Shown here one piece after another: positions 18,694-28,836 of a stretch of DNA of 57,263 nt. The notes beneath the pieces are model-generated. The model saw nothing but the letters and a program-made list of their open reading frames with translations, was not told the DNA's origin and searched no databases. The stretch's first letter is position 1, and each line of letters begins with the position of its first letter. Made by a program: the position numbers and the translations under genes. Source of the DNA: an uncultured Cytophagales bacterium (GTDB lineage: Bacteria > Bacteroidota > Bacteroidia > Cytophagales > UBA9547); assembly GCA_945957555.1 (NCBI GenBank), contig CAMFLX010000015.1, positions 1-57,263 on the forward strand, in the 5' to 3' direction.

Positions 18694-21600
18694 ATGAAAA
18701 AAAGATTTAACTCCATTTGGTCAACAAAGTCGATACTTAAAAAAGTAATTTTTGTTTCGATTTTACTTTCTGCTGGAATGCTACATGCTCAAAGTCCCGT
18801 AGCGAAAGTGGATTTGAACATGAGCGGACGTACGGAGGCCGAATGTAACGACCCCAACTATTTGCCTTGGATTCCAGACAATGCAGTTTCTACAAGCAAA
18901 ACTATCAATGGCGTTACTTTTACCTTCAAAAAGGTAGGTAGCAACGGTTCGGCTTTGAAAGCGGATTGGTACAAAGTGGGCGTTCAAAACCCCAACTATG
19001 CCCGTTTGACTTGCGATGGTTTGACGGTGCAAGATGGGGACGCAGGTGCACAAATAGAACTAACCATTACGGGCTTGGCGACAGGAACACATAGTTTCAT
19101 GGCTTTCCACAATGCCATGCAAGATCCAAGTAATTCATTTGCACCCATCGATGTTGTGGTAAATGGCACACAAACAGTCACTGGACTGGCTCCTTCAAAA
19201 CGGGCGTTGGACTACAAGACCGTACAAAGTTCGTATGTGACTTTTAGTGCAACGGCAGGCAAAAGCACGGTGATTCTTTACAAAGCACAAACCAACAATT
19301 CAGCTTCTCTTAAAAACGTAGTTATCAATGGTTTTGAATTAAATACGCCAAATGTAAAAGAACAAGCCACTGACCCTGTTCCAGATGATGGCGATTTGCA
19401 CGTGAATGCCGACAATGGCACGTTTACACTTGGTTGGACTGCCGCAGCAAGTGCAGCAAAACATAGAGTGTATTTCAGTACCAATCAAAACGATGTAGTA
19501 AATGGCATGGCTTCGGCTTTGAAAGCAGAACAAACAACCACTACCTACAAAGTAAGCGGATTGTACAATCTTGATACCTATTACTGGCGTGTGGACGAAG
19601 TAACTGCGGCAGGTGTGGTTACCAAAGGAAATGTTTGGGTTTTCAAACCTCGTCACGATGCTTTTCCGGGTGCAGAAGGTTATGGAAGATATGCAATAGG
19701 AGGAAGAGGAGGAAAAGTGGTGCACGTGACCAATTTAAAAGACGACTCGAATCCTGGAAGCTTGCGTTATGCAGTGGAAGTTGAAAAAGGACCACGTACT
19801 ATTGTATTTGATGTGGGTGGTGTTATTGTTTCAACTGGCCGAATGGTACAAAGCGATCCATTCGTAACCATTGCTGGCCAAACGGCTCCGGGTGAAGGAA
19901 TTTGTATTCGCAAAGCACCTTTTGGTTCTACAGGAAACGATGGAATCACTCGATTCATGAGAGTGCAAATTGGCTATGGAATAACTTTTGACGGTATGGG
20001 TCTTACTGGTTCCGACAACTCAATTTTAGACCATTGTTCTATCAACTTTGCGATTGATGAACAGTTTAGCTCAAGAGGTGGTAAAAATGTAACGCTTCAA
20101 AAAACACTCATAGGTGAGGCTTTAAATGATGCGAATCATAGCAATTATCCTGCTGGAACTCAACATGCTTATGCGGGTACTATCAGTGGGAAAACAGGTT
20201 CGTATCATCATAACCTGTTGGTTCACAACAAAGGCCGTAACTGGAGTATGGGCGATGCCATTGACGGTTCTGGCGTGTGGGCAAGTAAACTCGATTTGTT
20301 TAACAATATAGTTTATAATTATGGCGGACGAGCAACTGACGGAGAAGTTCATCAAGTGCAGTTTGTGAATAACTATTACAAAAAAGGCCCAGCTACCACC
20401 ATTAACTACGTCATGTCTCTTGATATAAAAGGCTATGGTACAGGCACAGAACAATGTTATTTCTCTGGAAATATTATTGCAAACCAAAGTAGTGGTTTCA
20501 CATGCGATGGAACCAATAATAGCTGTGGAAGACAAATAAATTTAGAATCGGGATTCCCGATGCCTACCTACAATATTTGGCCTAGCACCCCTTTCTTCTC
20601 ATCATTAGCAACAGTTCATTCGGCTAAAGATGCTTTCAAAGTGGTTTTGTCAGATGTTGGGAATAATCAGCCTTTTACAAGTGATAGAGATATTCGTTTG
20701 GTGAACGAAACCAAAACAGGAACTACCAAATACAAAGGCAGCGTAACTGGAATTGTTGGTTTGATAGATCGTGAAACGGATGCTGGCGGTTATGATAATT
20801 TTGCGACCACTTCACGTCCAAGCAATTTCGATACCGACAATGACGGACTTCCTAACTGGTGGGAAACTTATTACGGATCAAACCCGAATTCGGCAAAAAA
20901 TGATTTCTCTGATGCAAATGCCGATGCCGATAGAGATGGCTACACCGAATTGGAAGAATATCTTGACTGGTTGGCAAATCCACATTATACCATTGCATTC
21001 AATGCTACGCAAAGTTTAACCCTAGCCGATTTGTTCCGTGGGTTCAGTTCTCCAACGTATGCAATTTCAAAAGTGACAGGCGGAACTTGCACGATAACTA
21101 ATGGCGTGGCAAAATTCACTCCATCCTCTTGTGGAATGGGTTATGTAACCATCAAAGCAACAGAATCTGGATTTTCTTGGGAGCGTACAGTGGGCATTTT
21201 CACAGAAGCAGGATCGGGTTCTTGCGTAGCTGTTTTGCCTAAGCCTCCTGTTGTGAGCATCACTGCACCAGTTACTAATGCTACTTTCAACGCCCCAGCT
21301 TCGGTAACACTTACTGCCACAGCTACGGATGAAGATGGTACAATTAGCAAAGTAGAGTTTTTCAATGGAACCACCTTGTTAGGTACCGCGACAACTTCTC
21401 CATACACCTACACTTGGTCAAATGTAGCGGCAGGAACGTACAGCATCACCGCCAAAGCTACCGACAATGGTGGAAATACAACCACTTCAACAGTAGTAAC
21501 AATAGTAGTAAATGCCGTTCCGACCGACTGTAACGGAACTCCAAATGGAACTGCTACGCTCGACAATTGCAGCCGTTGTGTGGGAGGAACTTCTACTAAA

Positions 21601-22257
21601 ACTGCTTGTGTTTCCTCTTCTGAAATCGAAACCGATGCTTGCAATTATGACGGAGTGTTAGAAAGCAGCAACGCAGGGTTTAAAGGAACTGGCTACATCA
21701 ATGTGCCAAATGCCATTGGTTCGCAAATAACTTTCAGTGTAAATGCGACAACTGCTGGTACTTATACTTTGAGTTTCAGATACGCCAGCGGTGGCACAGC
21801 CGACCGAAATGCCAACGTATTGGTGAATGGCGTTTCACAAAATGCTGCTTTTGCTTTCCCTGCGACTGGTTCATTCACTACATATGGGACAATCGATATT
21901 ACACTCAACCTAAATGCGGGCACTAACACCGTTCAATTGGTTGCCAACACGGCTGATGGTTTGGCAAATATCGACCAAGTTGGATATGTAAGTGAAGGTG
22001 TGAGCAAGGGCGGTTGTGTGGTGACGGGTTTAGAAGCCATTGCTAACGACCAGTTGATTTCCATTTACCCAAATCCGAGTAGAACTAATTTTTATCTAAA
22101 AGCAAGTCAAAGTTCAAACGTTTTGGTGCTTGATGTGGATGGCAAAGTTCTAGAGAAAGCTGTGAATGTCGCAGATTTTGAATTTGGAAGTGATTTAAGA
22201 CCTGGAGTTTACATGTTAAAAATTGAAAATAGGATTTACAAAATAGTAAAAGAGTAG
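18694..22257 (+). CDS. large modular PL1-type pectate lyase (paralog 2 of the long form)
   Basis: The 1187-residue protein repeats the architecture of the gene at 13218. It has a signal peptide (to about 32), a malectin-like N-domain (VAKVDLNMSGRTEAE), an FN3-like domain and a pectate-lyase beta-helix (AFPGAEGYGRYAIGGRGGK, about 322-710). Calcium-binding DTDNDGLPNWWE and DADRDGYTELEEYL motifs, a small beta domain, an Ig-like domain (about 850-940), a Cys-rich module (DCNG...CSRCVGG), a CBM35-type module and a T9SS sorting domain (IYPNPS) follow. The two proteins are alike throughout but differ enough at DNA level to be older duplicates than the 16730/24559 pair. It begins a second lyase transcript after the hairpin at 18637-18667. 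It should act on pectic homogalacturonan outside the cell. Confidence 0.85.
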   Translation: MKKRFNSIWSTKSILKKVIFVSILLSAGMLHAQSPVAKVDLNMSGRTEAECNDPNYLPWIPDNAVSTSKTINGVTFTFKKVGSNGSALKADWYKVGVQNPNYARLTCDGLTVQDGDAGAQIELTITGLATGTHSFMAFHNAMQDPSNSFAPIDVVVNGTQTVTGLAPSKRALDYKTVQSSYVTFSATAGKSTVILYKAQTNNSASLKNVVINGFELNTPNVKEQATDPVPDDGDLHVNADNGTFTLGWTAAASAAKHRVYFSTNQNDVVNGMASALKAEQTTTTYKVSGLYNLDTYYWRVDEVTAAGVVTKGNVWVFKPRHDAFPGAEGYGRYAIGGRGGKVVHVTNLKDDSNPGSLRYAVEVEKGPRTIVFDVGGVIVSTGRMVQSDPFVTIAGQTAPGEGICIRKAPFGSTGNDGITRFMRVQIGYGITFDGMGLTGSDNSILDHCSINFAIDEQFSSRGGKNVTLQKTLIGEALNDANHSNYPAGTQHAYAGTISGKTGSYHHNLLVHNKGRNWSMGDAIDGSGVWASKLDLFNNIVYNYGGRATDGEVHQVQFVNNYYKKGPATTINYVMSLDIKGYGTGTEQCYFSGNIIANQSSGFTCDGTNNSCGRQINLESGFPMPTYNIWPSTPFFSSLATVHSAKDAFKVVLSDVGNNQPFTSDRDIRLVNETKTGTTKYKGSVTGIVGLIDRETDAGGYDNFATTSRPSNFDTDNDGLPNWWETYYGSNPNSAKNDFSDANADADRDGYTELEEYLDWLANPHYTIAFNATQSLTLADLFRGFSSPTYAISKVTGGTCTITNGVAKFTPSSCGMGYVTIKATESGFSWERTVGIFTEAGSGSCVAVLPKPPVVSITAPVTNATFNAPASVTLTATATDEDGTISKVEFFNGTTLLGTATTSPYTYTWSNVAAGTYSITAKATDNGGNTTTSTVVTIVVNAVPTDCNGTPNGTATLDNCSRCVGGTSTKTACVSSSEIETDACNYDGVLESSNAGFKGTGYINVPNAIGSQITFSVNATTAGTYTLSFRYASGGTADRNANVLVNGVSQNAAFAFPATGSFTTYGTIDITLNLNAGTNTVQLVANTADGLANIDQVGYVSEGVSKGGCVVTGLEAIANDQLISIYPNPSRTNFYLKASQSSNVLVLDVDGKVLEKAVNVADFEFGSDLRPGVYMLKIENRIYKIVKE

Positions 22258-22279
22258 TCTTGAAAGATTTTTAAAATAA

Positions 22280-24556
22280 ATGAAAATGAAATTAGTTAAA
22301 AAATTAATTCTAGCAGGATTGACCTTGAGCAATGTCAGTTTCGCGCAACAATTGGCTTTTCCGGGAGCCGAAGGTTTTGGCCGTTTTGCAACAGGTGGCC
22401 GTGGTGGTGAGGTATATCATGTTACAAACCTTAACGATAAAGGTGCAGGCTCTCTTCGTGATGGTCTAAGCAAATCAAACAGAATTATAGTGTTTGATGT
22501 GGGAGGAGTTATCAATATAACAGATCGTTTAGTTATTCCAAAAAACACATACGTTGCTGGTCAAACTGCTCCTGGGGGAGGCATTACTATTTATGGAAAC
22601 GGAGTAGCTCTCAACAATACTTCTGGAAATAGCATCATTCGTTATATCCGTATTCGAATGGGCGAAAACGGTGACTATCGTAAAGACGCATTGGGTATTT
22701 CGGATGGTCAAAATTACATATTCGACAACGTGTCCATTTCATGGGGTTGGGACGGAACGGTTGATGTAAACGGTTCAAACATTGATAATCTTACATTTCA
22801 AGATTGTATCATCGGTCAAGGACTTGACATTGTTGGCCACTCTACAGGTGGTTTGATGCAAAGTGGCAAATGGTCGTCTATTCGTAATATTTATATCGAC
22901 AACGAAACCCGAAATCCGAAGGGAAAAGGTACACAGGAGGTTATAAATTGTGTTATGTATAACTGGGGTTCAAACGGTTACATTATGGGTTCTACTGATG
23001 GTTTGTCTGAAGCCAACGTGGTGGGAAACAATTTTGTTTACGGACCATCAAGTAGTTCTAATTCACATATTACCGGAACCACAGCTTCTTTCAACGTATA
23101 TGGCAGCGACAATTGGATTGATAATAATAAAAATGGAAAATTTGACCCTACTTTGATGACTGACTATAAGTCGGCAACCAAAGTTGCAAAGCCATTCGAT
23201 TACAATGGCATGAAAAAAGTGATGCCTGCTGCACAAGCATTTGAATATGTTTTAACAAATGCCGGAGCTTCAAAACCGCACGATGAAGTTGATAAATATC
23301 TTATAAATGAAATCAGATCTTATGGAACCAAAGGTGCAATTATTAAACGTGAATCAGACAACGGTATAACTGGAAACGTAGGAACAGTTGCAAGTGGAAC
23401 AGCACCTAAAGACACCGACAAAGACGGAATGCCTGACGCTTGGGAGACAATGAGAGGGCTTAATCCGAACGTGGCAGACGACAAAGGCGATGATGATAAA
23501 GATGGTTACACCAACATTGAAGAATACTTGAGTTGCCTAGTGGGCGAAGGAGACGGTTGTGTTTCTACCACTCCATGCACCACACCAGCGAAACCATCTG
23601 TATCTAATGTGTCTTATTGTCAGGGAGTTGTTGCTTCGGCTTTGACGGCCACTGCAAGCACTGGAAACGAATTGGTATGGTACGGAACTAGTGCCACAGG
23701 CGGAACAGCTTCTGATGTTGCTCCAGTTCCTAGCACTGCTACAGCGGGTTCTTTTACGTATTATGTCTCGCAAAAAACAACAGCAGTCAACTGCGAAAGT
23801 GCCAGATCGGCCATAGTGGTAACAGTAAAAAGTTGCGACTGCCAAGGAGTGGAAAATGGTAAAGCAATCAAAGACATTTGCGACCGTTGCGTAGGTGGTA
23901 CAACTGGTAAAACGGCTTGTGTTGAATCAAGCGAAATTGAAACCGATGCTTGTAGCTATGATGGAGTATTGGAAACCAAAAATGCAGGTTTTAAAGGTAC
24001 AGCTTACATTAATATCAACAATGCCATCGGCTCGCAACTGAGTTTCAATGTGAATGGGACTTCATCTGATACTTACACTTTGAGTTTTAGATATGCAAGT
24101 GGCGGCACAGCCGACAGAAATGCCAAAGTGTTGGTAAATGGCGTTTCTCAAAATGCCGCTTTTGCATTCCCTGCCACGGGAGTATTCACCACGTATAGTA
24201 CGATTGATATCTCATTGGCCCTGAATGCTGGCTCAAACACTGTTCAGCTAGTGGCCAACACCGCAGATGGCCTGCCCAACATTGACCAAATTGGCTACGT
24301 GAGCGCTGGTGTGAGTAAGGGCAATTGTGTGGTAACTGGCATAGATGTAAACTTAGAGGTGAATGATTTGCACCTGTATCCGAACCCAACGCAAGGCAAA
24401 GTTTCTTTGGCTACTGAATCCTCGTGGATTTTAAAGGATGCGTTGGGACATGAATTGTCTAAAGGAGCAGGAAAAGAAATTGATTTATTCAATTTCTCAA
24501 AAGGAATATATCTGCTAACAATCAATAATAGAACAATTAAACTAATAAAAGAATAA
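22280..24556 (+). CDS. PL1-type pectate lyase with Ig, Cys-rich, CBM35 and T9SS domains
   Basis: The 758-residue protein has a signal peptide (about 1-22, ...NVSFAQ). A beta-helix pectate lyase domain follows directly (AFPGAEGFGRFATGGRGGE, about 24-375) without the malectin-like and FN3 domains of the long paralogs. Next come Ca-binding DTDKDGMPDAWE and DDDKDGYTNIEEYL motifs (about 378-420), an Ig-like domain of the CxG...LTAT type (about 430-515), a Cys-rich module (DCQG...CDRCVGG), a CBM35-type module (about 550-680) and a sorting domain (LYPNPT). It lies 22 bases after the previous gene and 2 bases before the next one, so it is clearly in one operon with them. Some substrate preference different from the long forms is likely, but cannot be read here. 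Confidence 0.85.
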   Translation: MKMKLVKKLILAGLTLSNVSFAQQLAFPGAEGFGRFATGGRGGEVYHVTNLNDKGAGSLRDGLSKSNRIIVFDVGGVINITDRLVIPKNTYVAGQTAPGGGITIYGNGVALNNTSGNSIIRYIRIRMGENGDYRKDALGISDGQNYIFDNVSISWGWDGTVDVNGSNIDNLTFQDCIIGQGLDIVGHSTGGLMQSGKWSSIRNIYIDNETRNPKGKGTQEVINCVMYNWGSNGYIMGSTDGLSEANVVGNNFVYGPSSSSNSHITGTTASFNVYGSDNWIDNNKNGKFDPTLMTDYKSATKVAKPFDYNGMKKVMPAAQAFEYVLTNAGASKPHDEVDKYLINEIRSYGTKGAIIKRESDNGITGNVGTVASGTAPKDTDKDGMPDAWETMRGLNPNVADDKGDDDKDGYTNIEEYLSCLVGEGDGCVSTTPCTTPAKPSVSNVSYCQGVVASALTATASTGNELVWYGTSATGGTASDVAPVPSTATAGSFTYYVSQKTTAVNCESARSAIVVTVKSCDCQGVENGKAIKDICDRCVGGTTGKTACVESSEIETDACSYDGVLETKNAGFKGTAYININNAIGSQLSFNVNGTSSDTYTLSFRYASGGTADRNAKVLVNGVSQNAAFAFPATGVFTTYSTIDISLALNAGSNTVQLVANTADGLPNIDQIGYVSAGVSKGNCVVTGIDVNLEVNDLHLYPNPTQGKVSLATESSWILKDALGHELSKGAGKEIDLFNFSKGIYLLTINNRTIKLIKE

Positions 24557-24558
24557 GT

Positions 24559-26472
24559 ATGAAAAAATTGATATTTACTACTATTGCAATGTTAGTAACA
24601 ACGTTGCTACATGCTCAACCAAATTTTGATTTAGTTGGTTTTGCCACACAAAACGGTGGCACCACAGGCGGACAAGGTGGCACTGTGGTGACAGCCAAAA
24701 CTTTTGCAGAGTTGAAATCTTATGCAGAAAGTAACACAAAATACATCATCAATGTGGAAGGTACCATCAAAAACGGTACTACTGGTGGTAAAATTCAGGT
24801 GAAATCAAACAAGTCCATTATTGGAGTTGGAAGCACGGCTTTTTTAAGTTGCGTGGGTATTGAAATCGAAAACCAAAACAACATCATTATACAAAATATC
24901 AAGATTTCCTTGGTTGGGTTAAGTGATCCGGGCACTGTAAATGGTGGTGACTGTATCGTGATTATGGGAACGAGCAAAAACGTTTGGGTAGATCATTGTG
25001 AATTATTTTCTGAAGATCCAGACAAACAACCCATTGTTGGGAAGTATGACGGTTTGTTAGACATTCGTGACCAAACAGGTTTTATCACAGTTTCATGGAA
25101 TTATTTTCACGACCATTGGAAAGGTGGTCTTGTGGGTGCTGGCGACGATGATTTATATGCCGACCGTAAAGTTACATACCATCATAACTACTATAACAAA
25201 GTGAAATTGCGTGTGCCAATGTACAGAGGTGCAACCGGACACTTTTTCAACAACTATGTGAAAGACGCAAACTCTCCAACTGAAATTAGAGCGGGTACTT
25301 GTGTGAGGGTTGAAAAAAACTATTACGAAGGTTTTGAAAATGCTATTTATACTCCAAATGATTCTAAAGGATATACAGAACGTATTGATAATTACCTAAG
25401 CAAATCTCAACCGAGAGCTTTCCCGGGTGATTGTAAGGCAAATATTACGTATGATTATTCAAAAGTACTTACTACAAAAACTACCGATGTAAAAACGATT
25501 GTACCACAATATTCGGGCGTAGGTAAGATTGGTGCTTGTACTGCAAAAACATGGTATAAAGATTCGGACGGAGATGGATTTGGTGATCCTAATTCTACAC
25601 AATCGTCTTGCTTGCAACCAACTGGCTATGTAGAAGATAAAACTGATTTGTGCCCAAATGATGCCAATAAAAAAGCAGCAGGTCAATGTGGTTGCGGAGT
25701 AGCAGAAACTGTTTGTTTGGATTGCAATGGTGTGAAAAATGGCACAGCAACCCTTGACCTTTGCGGCAGATGTATTGGAGGAACTACTACAAAAACGGCC
25801 TGTTCATCAGTAGGTGAAGCAGAAACCGATGCATGCGCATTTGTAGGAATCACTGAGACCAAGAATGCTGGATACAAAGGAACCTCTTACCTAAACGTGG
25901 ACAATGCGGTGGGTACTTCGATTACCTTCCATGTGAACGCCAATACAACTGGAACGGCCACGTTGAGCTTCCGCTATGCAAACGGTGGAACAGTAGACAG
26001 ACCTGCCCAAATCAACCTGAACGGAAGCAATTTGCCCAGCAACCTTAGCCTCCCACCAACTGGCACTTTCACAGACTGGAAGGCTGTTGACATTACACTT
26101 AATTTGCTTGCAGGGCAAAACATCATCAAGCTCGTTTCTGCCACCGCAGATGGCCTGCCCAACATTGACCAAATTGGTTACGTGAGTGCTGGTGTGAGTA
26201 AGGGGGCTTGTCTGGTGACTGCGGTTGATGATGTAGAAACTTTGACAAATCTTTTTGTTTATCCTAATCCATTCACTCACTCCATTAGGATTAGTCAAAA
26301 CGGATCATTTACATTTCAAATTTTCACACTTGAAGGAAAAGAGATTGAAATAGGTAAAGCAGAAGGAACTATTGAAATTGGACAAAACCTTCAGTCTGGG
26401 ATTTACCTACTCAAAATTCAATCGATATCTGGGATTTCTAAAATTATCAAGATTTCAAAATCAGCGCATTAA
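24559..26472 (+). CDS. PL1 pectate lyase with TSP3, Cys-rich, CBM35 and T9SS domains (copy 2)
   Basis: The 637-residue protein is the twin of the gene at 16730: signal peptide, PL1 helix with VWVDHCELF and RVPMYRG, TSP3-like segment KDSDGDGFGDP, Cys-rich module, CBM35-type module and sorting domain (YPNPF). The region encoding the core of the catalytic helix is identical in DNA to the twin over 636 bp. The sorting domain is clearly different, ending SKIIKISKSAH here and YKLVKE in the twin. The tail matches that of the downstream genes better, so the twins have exchanged or copied only internal parts. It lies 2 bases after the previous stop and 12 bases before the next start. Confidence 0.93.
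   Translation: MKKLIFTTIAMLVTTLLHAQPNFDLVGFATQNGGTTGGQGGTVVTAKTFAELKSYAESNTKYIINVEGTIKNGTTGGKIQVKSNKSIIGVGSTAFLSCVGIEIENQNNIIIQNIKISLVGLSDPGTVNGGDCIVIMGTSKNVWVDHCELFSEDPDKQPIVGKYDGLLDIRDQTGFITVSWNYFHDHWKGGLVGAGDDDLYADRKVTYHHNYYNKVKLRVPMYRGATGHFFNNYVKDANSPTEIRAGTCVRVEKNYYEGFENAIYTPNDSKGYTERIDNYLSKSQPRAFPGDCKANITYDYSKVLTTKTTDVKTIVPQYSGVGKIGACTAKTWYKDSDGDGFGDPNSTQSSCLQPTGYVEDKTDLCPNDANKKAAGQCGCGVAETVCLDCNGVKNGTATLDLCGRCIGGTTTKTACSSVGEAETDACAFVGITETKNAGYKGTSYLNVDNAVGTSITFHVNANTTGTATLSFRYANGGTVDRPAQINLNGSNLPSNLSLPPTGTFTDWKAVDITLNLLAGQNIIKLVSATADGLPNIDQIGYVSAGVSKGACLVTAVDDVETLTNLFVYPNPFTHSIRISQNGSFTFQIFTLEGKEIEIGKAEGTIEIGQNLQSGIYLLKIQSISGISKIIKISKSAH
24694..25329 (+). repeat. 636-bp identical tract, copy 2
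   Basis: This is the counterpart of 16862-17497, shifted by 7832 bases. Identity breaks at both ends, for example AATTTTGAAAACGC at 17498 against GGTTTTGAAAATGC here. Confidence 0.9.
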
Positions 26473-26484
26473 TTATTTTAAAAA

Positions 26485-28821
26485 ATGAAAAATAGACTAA
26501 TAAGTGCATTAAAATATCCACTGAGCATATGTTTAATACACTTTTGGAGCATTGAAGTATCTGCCCAAACTTTAGATGCAGATGTACCAACGGGCTTTTC
26601 GATTATCAACGCCAGCAGCTTGGTTACAACTACTGGTGGTGGCGATGGCAAAGTAGTAACTGCAAAAACTTACAGCGAAATGACCACTTATTGTGGCAGT
26701 GCAGACCCTCTCATTATTTTGGTGGAAGGCACAATTACGGGTACAAATCCTTTTACTGTAAAATCAAACAAAACAATCATTGGTAAAGCTGGAGCTAAAC
26801 TAAGCGGTTGCGGCCTCTCTATGAGTGGTGTATCGAACATCATCATTCGAAATCTGACCATCACAGGCTCTGCCGATGGTATTGCAGCAAGAAATACGCA
26901 TCATCTTTGGGTTGACCACTGTGATATTTTTGATAACGGAGATGGTTTGTTAGACATCACCCAGCAATCAAGCTATTGTACCGTTACTTGGTGTAAGTTC
27001 TATTATGTGAATCAGGTTGACCACAGGCTTGCTTGTTTGATTGGCTCAGGCGGAGGAGACCACCCAGAAGATTGGAGTTATTTGAAAGTAACCTATCACC
27101 ACAACTGGTTTGCAGAAAAAGTAAACGAGCGGATGCCAAGATTGATGTATGGTCAGGCTCATGTTTTCAACGACTATTATACTTCCACTGGAAATGGATA
27201 TTGCTTTGGAATTGGCTCGTACGGAGCAGCGTTGCTTGAAAATAATTATTATAAAAATGTAGCAAACCCACACCAGTTGATGTATGACATCTATTGTTGG
27301 CTAACAGTTCGTGGCAATGTTTACGATAATACTACGGGAAAAAAGGATAGTGGCAAATTAGGTTCGAGAGATGTAGGCGTTGCAGGTTGGGCTTTTCCTG
27401 TTACAGAGTTTAGCAGTCCTCCTTATCTGTATTCTTTGGATAAAGGTTCTGATGTACCTAATCTTGTTAGCAAAGGAGCAAGCGTCAAGGCCGATTTTGC
27501 TCAAATAGGTTTGGTGCCATCGCCAGGTCAAGGAGCCATAAATGTCAAAAACCCTGTATTGAAATGGACAAAAGGTACTATTGGTCGTGATGCCACTAGT
27601 TACAAAGTCTATTTAGGTACAAGTACAAATCCAGCATTGGTTAGCACTGTTACTACCCAAAGCTATACTCCTTCAAATTTGATTGCTGGAACGGTGTATT
27701 ATTGGAAAGTAGATATGGTGACTCCTTCGGGGACAATTGCGGGCAAACTTTGGCAATTCAAAACGGATGGAACTGCTCCTGCCAACACAGCACCAACAGT
27801 AAGTATAACTGCTCCAGCCAACAATGCTACCTTCACCGCTCCTGCAAGCATTACCTTAAATGCCACCGCTACGGATGCGGGAGGTTCGGTAAGCAATGTG
27901 CAATTCTACAACGGCACTACTCTGCTTGGAACTGACGACAACTCGCCATATAGCTACACTTGGTCAAATGTAACGGCAGGTACATATACCATTACCGCCA
28001 AAGCTACCGATAATTTAGGGGCAGTTACCACTTCATCGGCTATTACAGTGATAGTAAAAGCTCTCCCGACCGACTGCAATGGAACTCCAAATGGCACTGC
28101 CACACTTGACAATTGCGGACGTTGCGTGGGAGGAACAACGGGCAAAGCAGCTTGTGTTGGTTCAAGCGAATTAGAAACAGACAATTGCGGTTTTGATGGT
28201 GTAACAGAAACCAAAAACGCTGGATACAAGGGTACTGGTTACATCAACGTAGACAATGCACTCGGGACCAAAATCTCCTTTAATATCTATGCCACTACTG
28301 CAGGTCGCGACACAATCAGTATCCGTTATGCCAATGGTGGCACGACAGATCGCCCAGGTGATTTGTACATAAACGGCAAGAATGCCACTAGCGTAGCTTT
28401 TTCCCCGACAGGTGCGTTCACTACCTATGCTACGGTAGATATTCCCTTGGACTTCATTGCCGGAAACAACCCCTTGCAATTAGTCTCCGCAACAGCTGAT
28501 GGCTTGGGGAATATAGACCAAATTGGTTATGTGACTAGCGGATTGACCAAAGGTACGTGTATCATTACTGCTATTGACGAAACTCCTGGCACAAATAAAT
28601 TGTCCATTTATCCAAATCCTTTTCAGCAATCTCTGACTATAAAACTCGGAGGAGCGTTTCATTATCAAGTGCTAAGTCTGGATGGTATACAATTGAACAT
28701 GGGCAACACAGTAGACGAAGCTAAAATCGGTCAAGAGTTGCAGTCTGGGGTTTACATTTTGAATGTCATTTCAGAAGAGGGTATTGCCAAAACATTCAAA
28801 ATCTCAAAAACAGCACGCTAA
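26485..28821 (+). CDS. PL1 pectate lyase with FN3, Ig, Cys-rich, CBM35 and T9SS domains
   Basis: The 778-residue protein has a signal peptide (to about residue 28) and a PL1 helix at about 30-340 with LWVDHCDIFDNGDGLLDI and the arginine motif ERMPRLMYGQAHVFNDY. An FN3-like domain (about 345-430), an Ig-like domain (about 435-525), one Cys-rich module (DCNG...CGRCVGG), a CBM35-type module (about 565-690) and a sorting domain (IYPNPF) follow. It belongs to a PL1 branch different from the 16730/24559 twins. The FN3 unit between helix and Ig makes it unique in the cluster. It should depolymerise pectin or pectate outside the cell. It is followed 15 bases later by the BNR protein in the same operon. 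Confidence 0.9.
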   Translation: MKNRLISALKYPLSICLIHFWSIEVSAQTLDADVPTGFSIINASSLVTTTGGGDGKVVTAKTYSEMTTYCGSADPLIILVEGTITGTNPFTVKSNKTIIGKAGAKLSGCGLSMSGVSNIIIRNLTITGSADGIAARNTHHLWVDHCDIFDNGDGLLDITQQSSYCTVTWCKFYYVNQVDHRLACLIGSGGGDHPEDWSYLKVTYHHNWFAEKVNERMPRLMYGQAHVFNDYYTSTGNGYCFGIGSYGAALLENNYYKNVANPHQLMYDIYCWLTVRGNVYDNTTGKKDSGKLGSRDVGVAGWAFPVTEFSSPPYLYSLDKGSDVPNLVSKGASVKADFAQIGLVPSPGQGAINVKNPVLKWTKGTIGRDATSYKVYLGTSTNPALVSTVTTQSYTPSNLIAGTVYYWKVDMVTPSGTIAGKLWQFKTDGTAPANTAPTVSITAPANNATFTAPASITLNATATDAGGSVSNVQFYNGTTLLGTDDNSPYSYTWSNVTAGTYTITAKATDNLGAVTTSSAITVIVKALPTDCNGTPNGTATLDNCGRCVGGTTGKAACVGSSELETDNCGFDGVTETKNAGYKGTGYINVDNALGTKISFNIYATTAGRDTISIRYANGGTTDRPGDLYINGKNATSVAFSPTGAFTTYATVDIPLDFIAGNNPLQLVSATADGLGNIDQIGYVTSGLTKGTCIITAIDETPGTNKLSIYPNPFQQSLTIKLGGAFHYQVLSLDGIQLNMGNTVDEAKIGQELQSGVYILNVISEEGIAKTFKISKTAR

Positions 28822-28836
28822 TTATATTTGATATTT

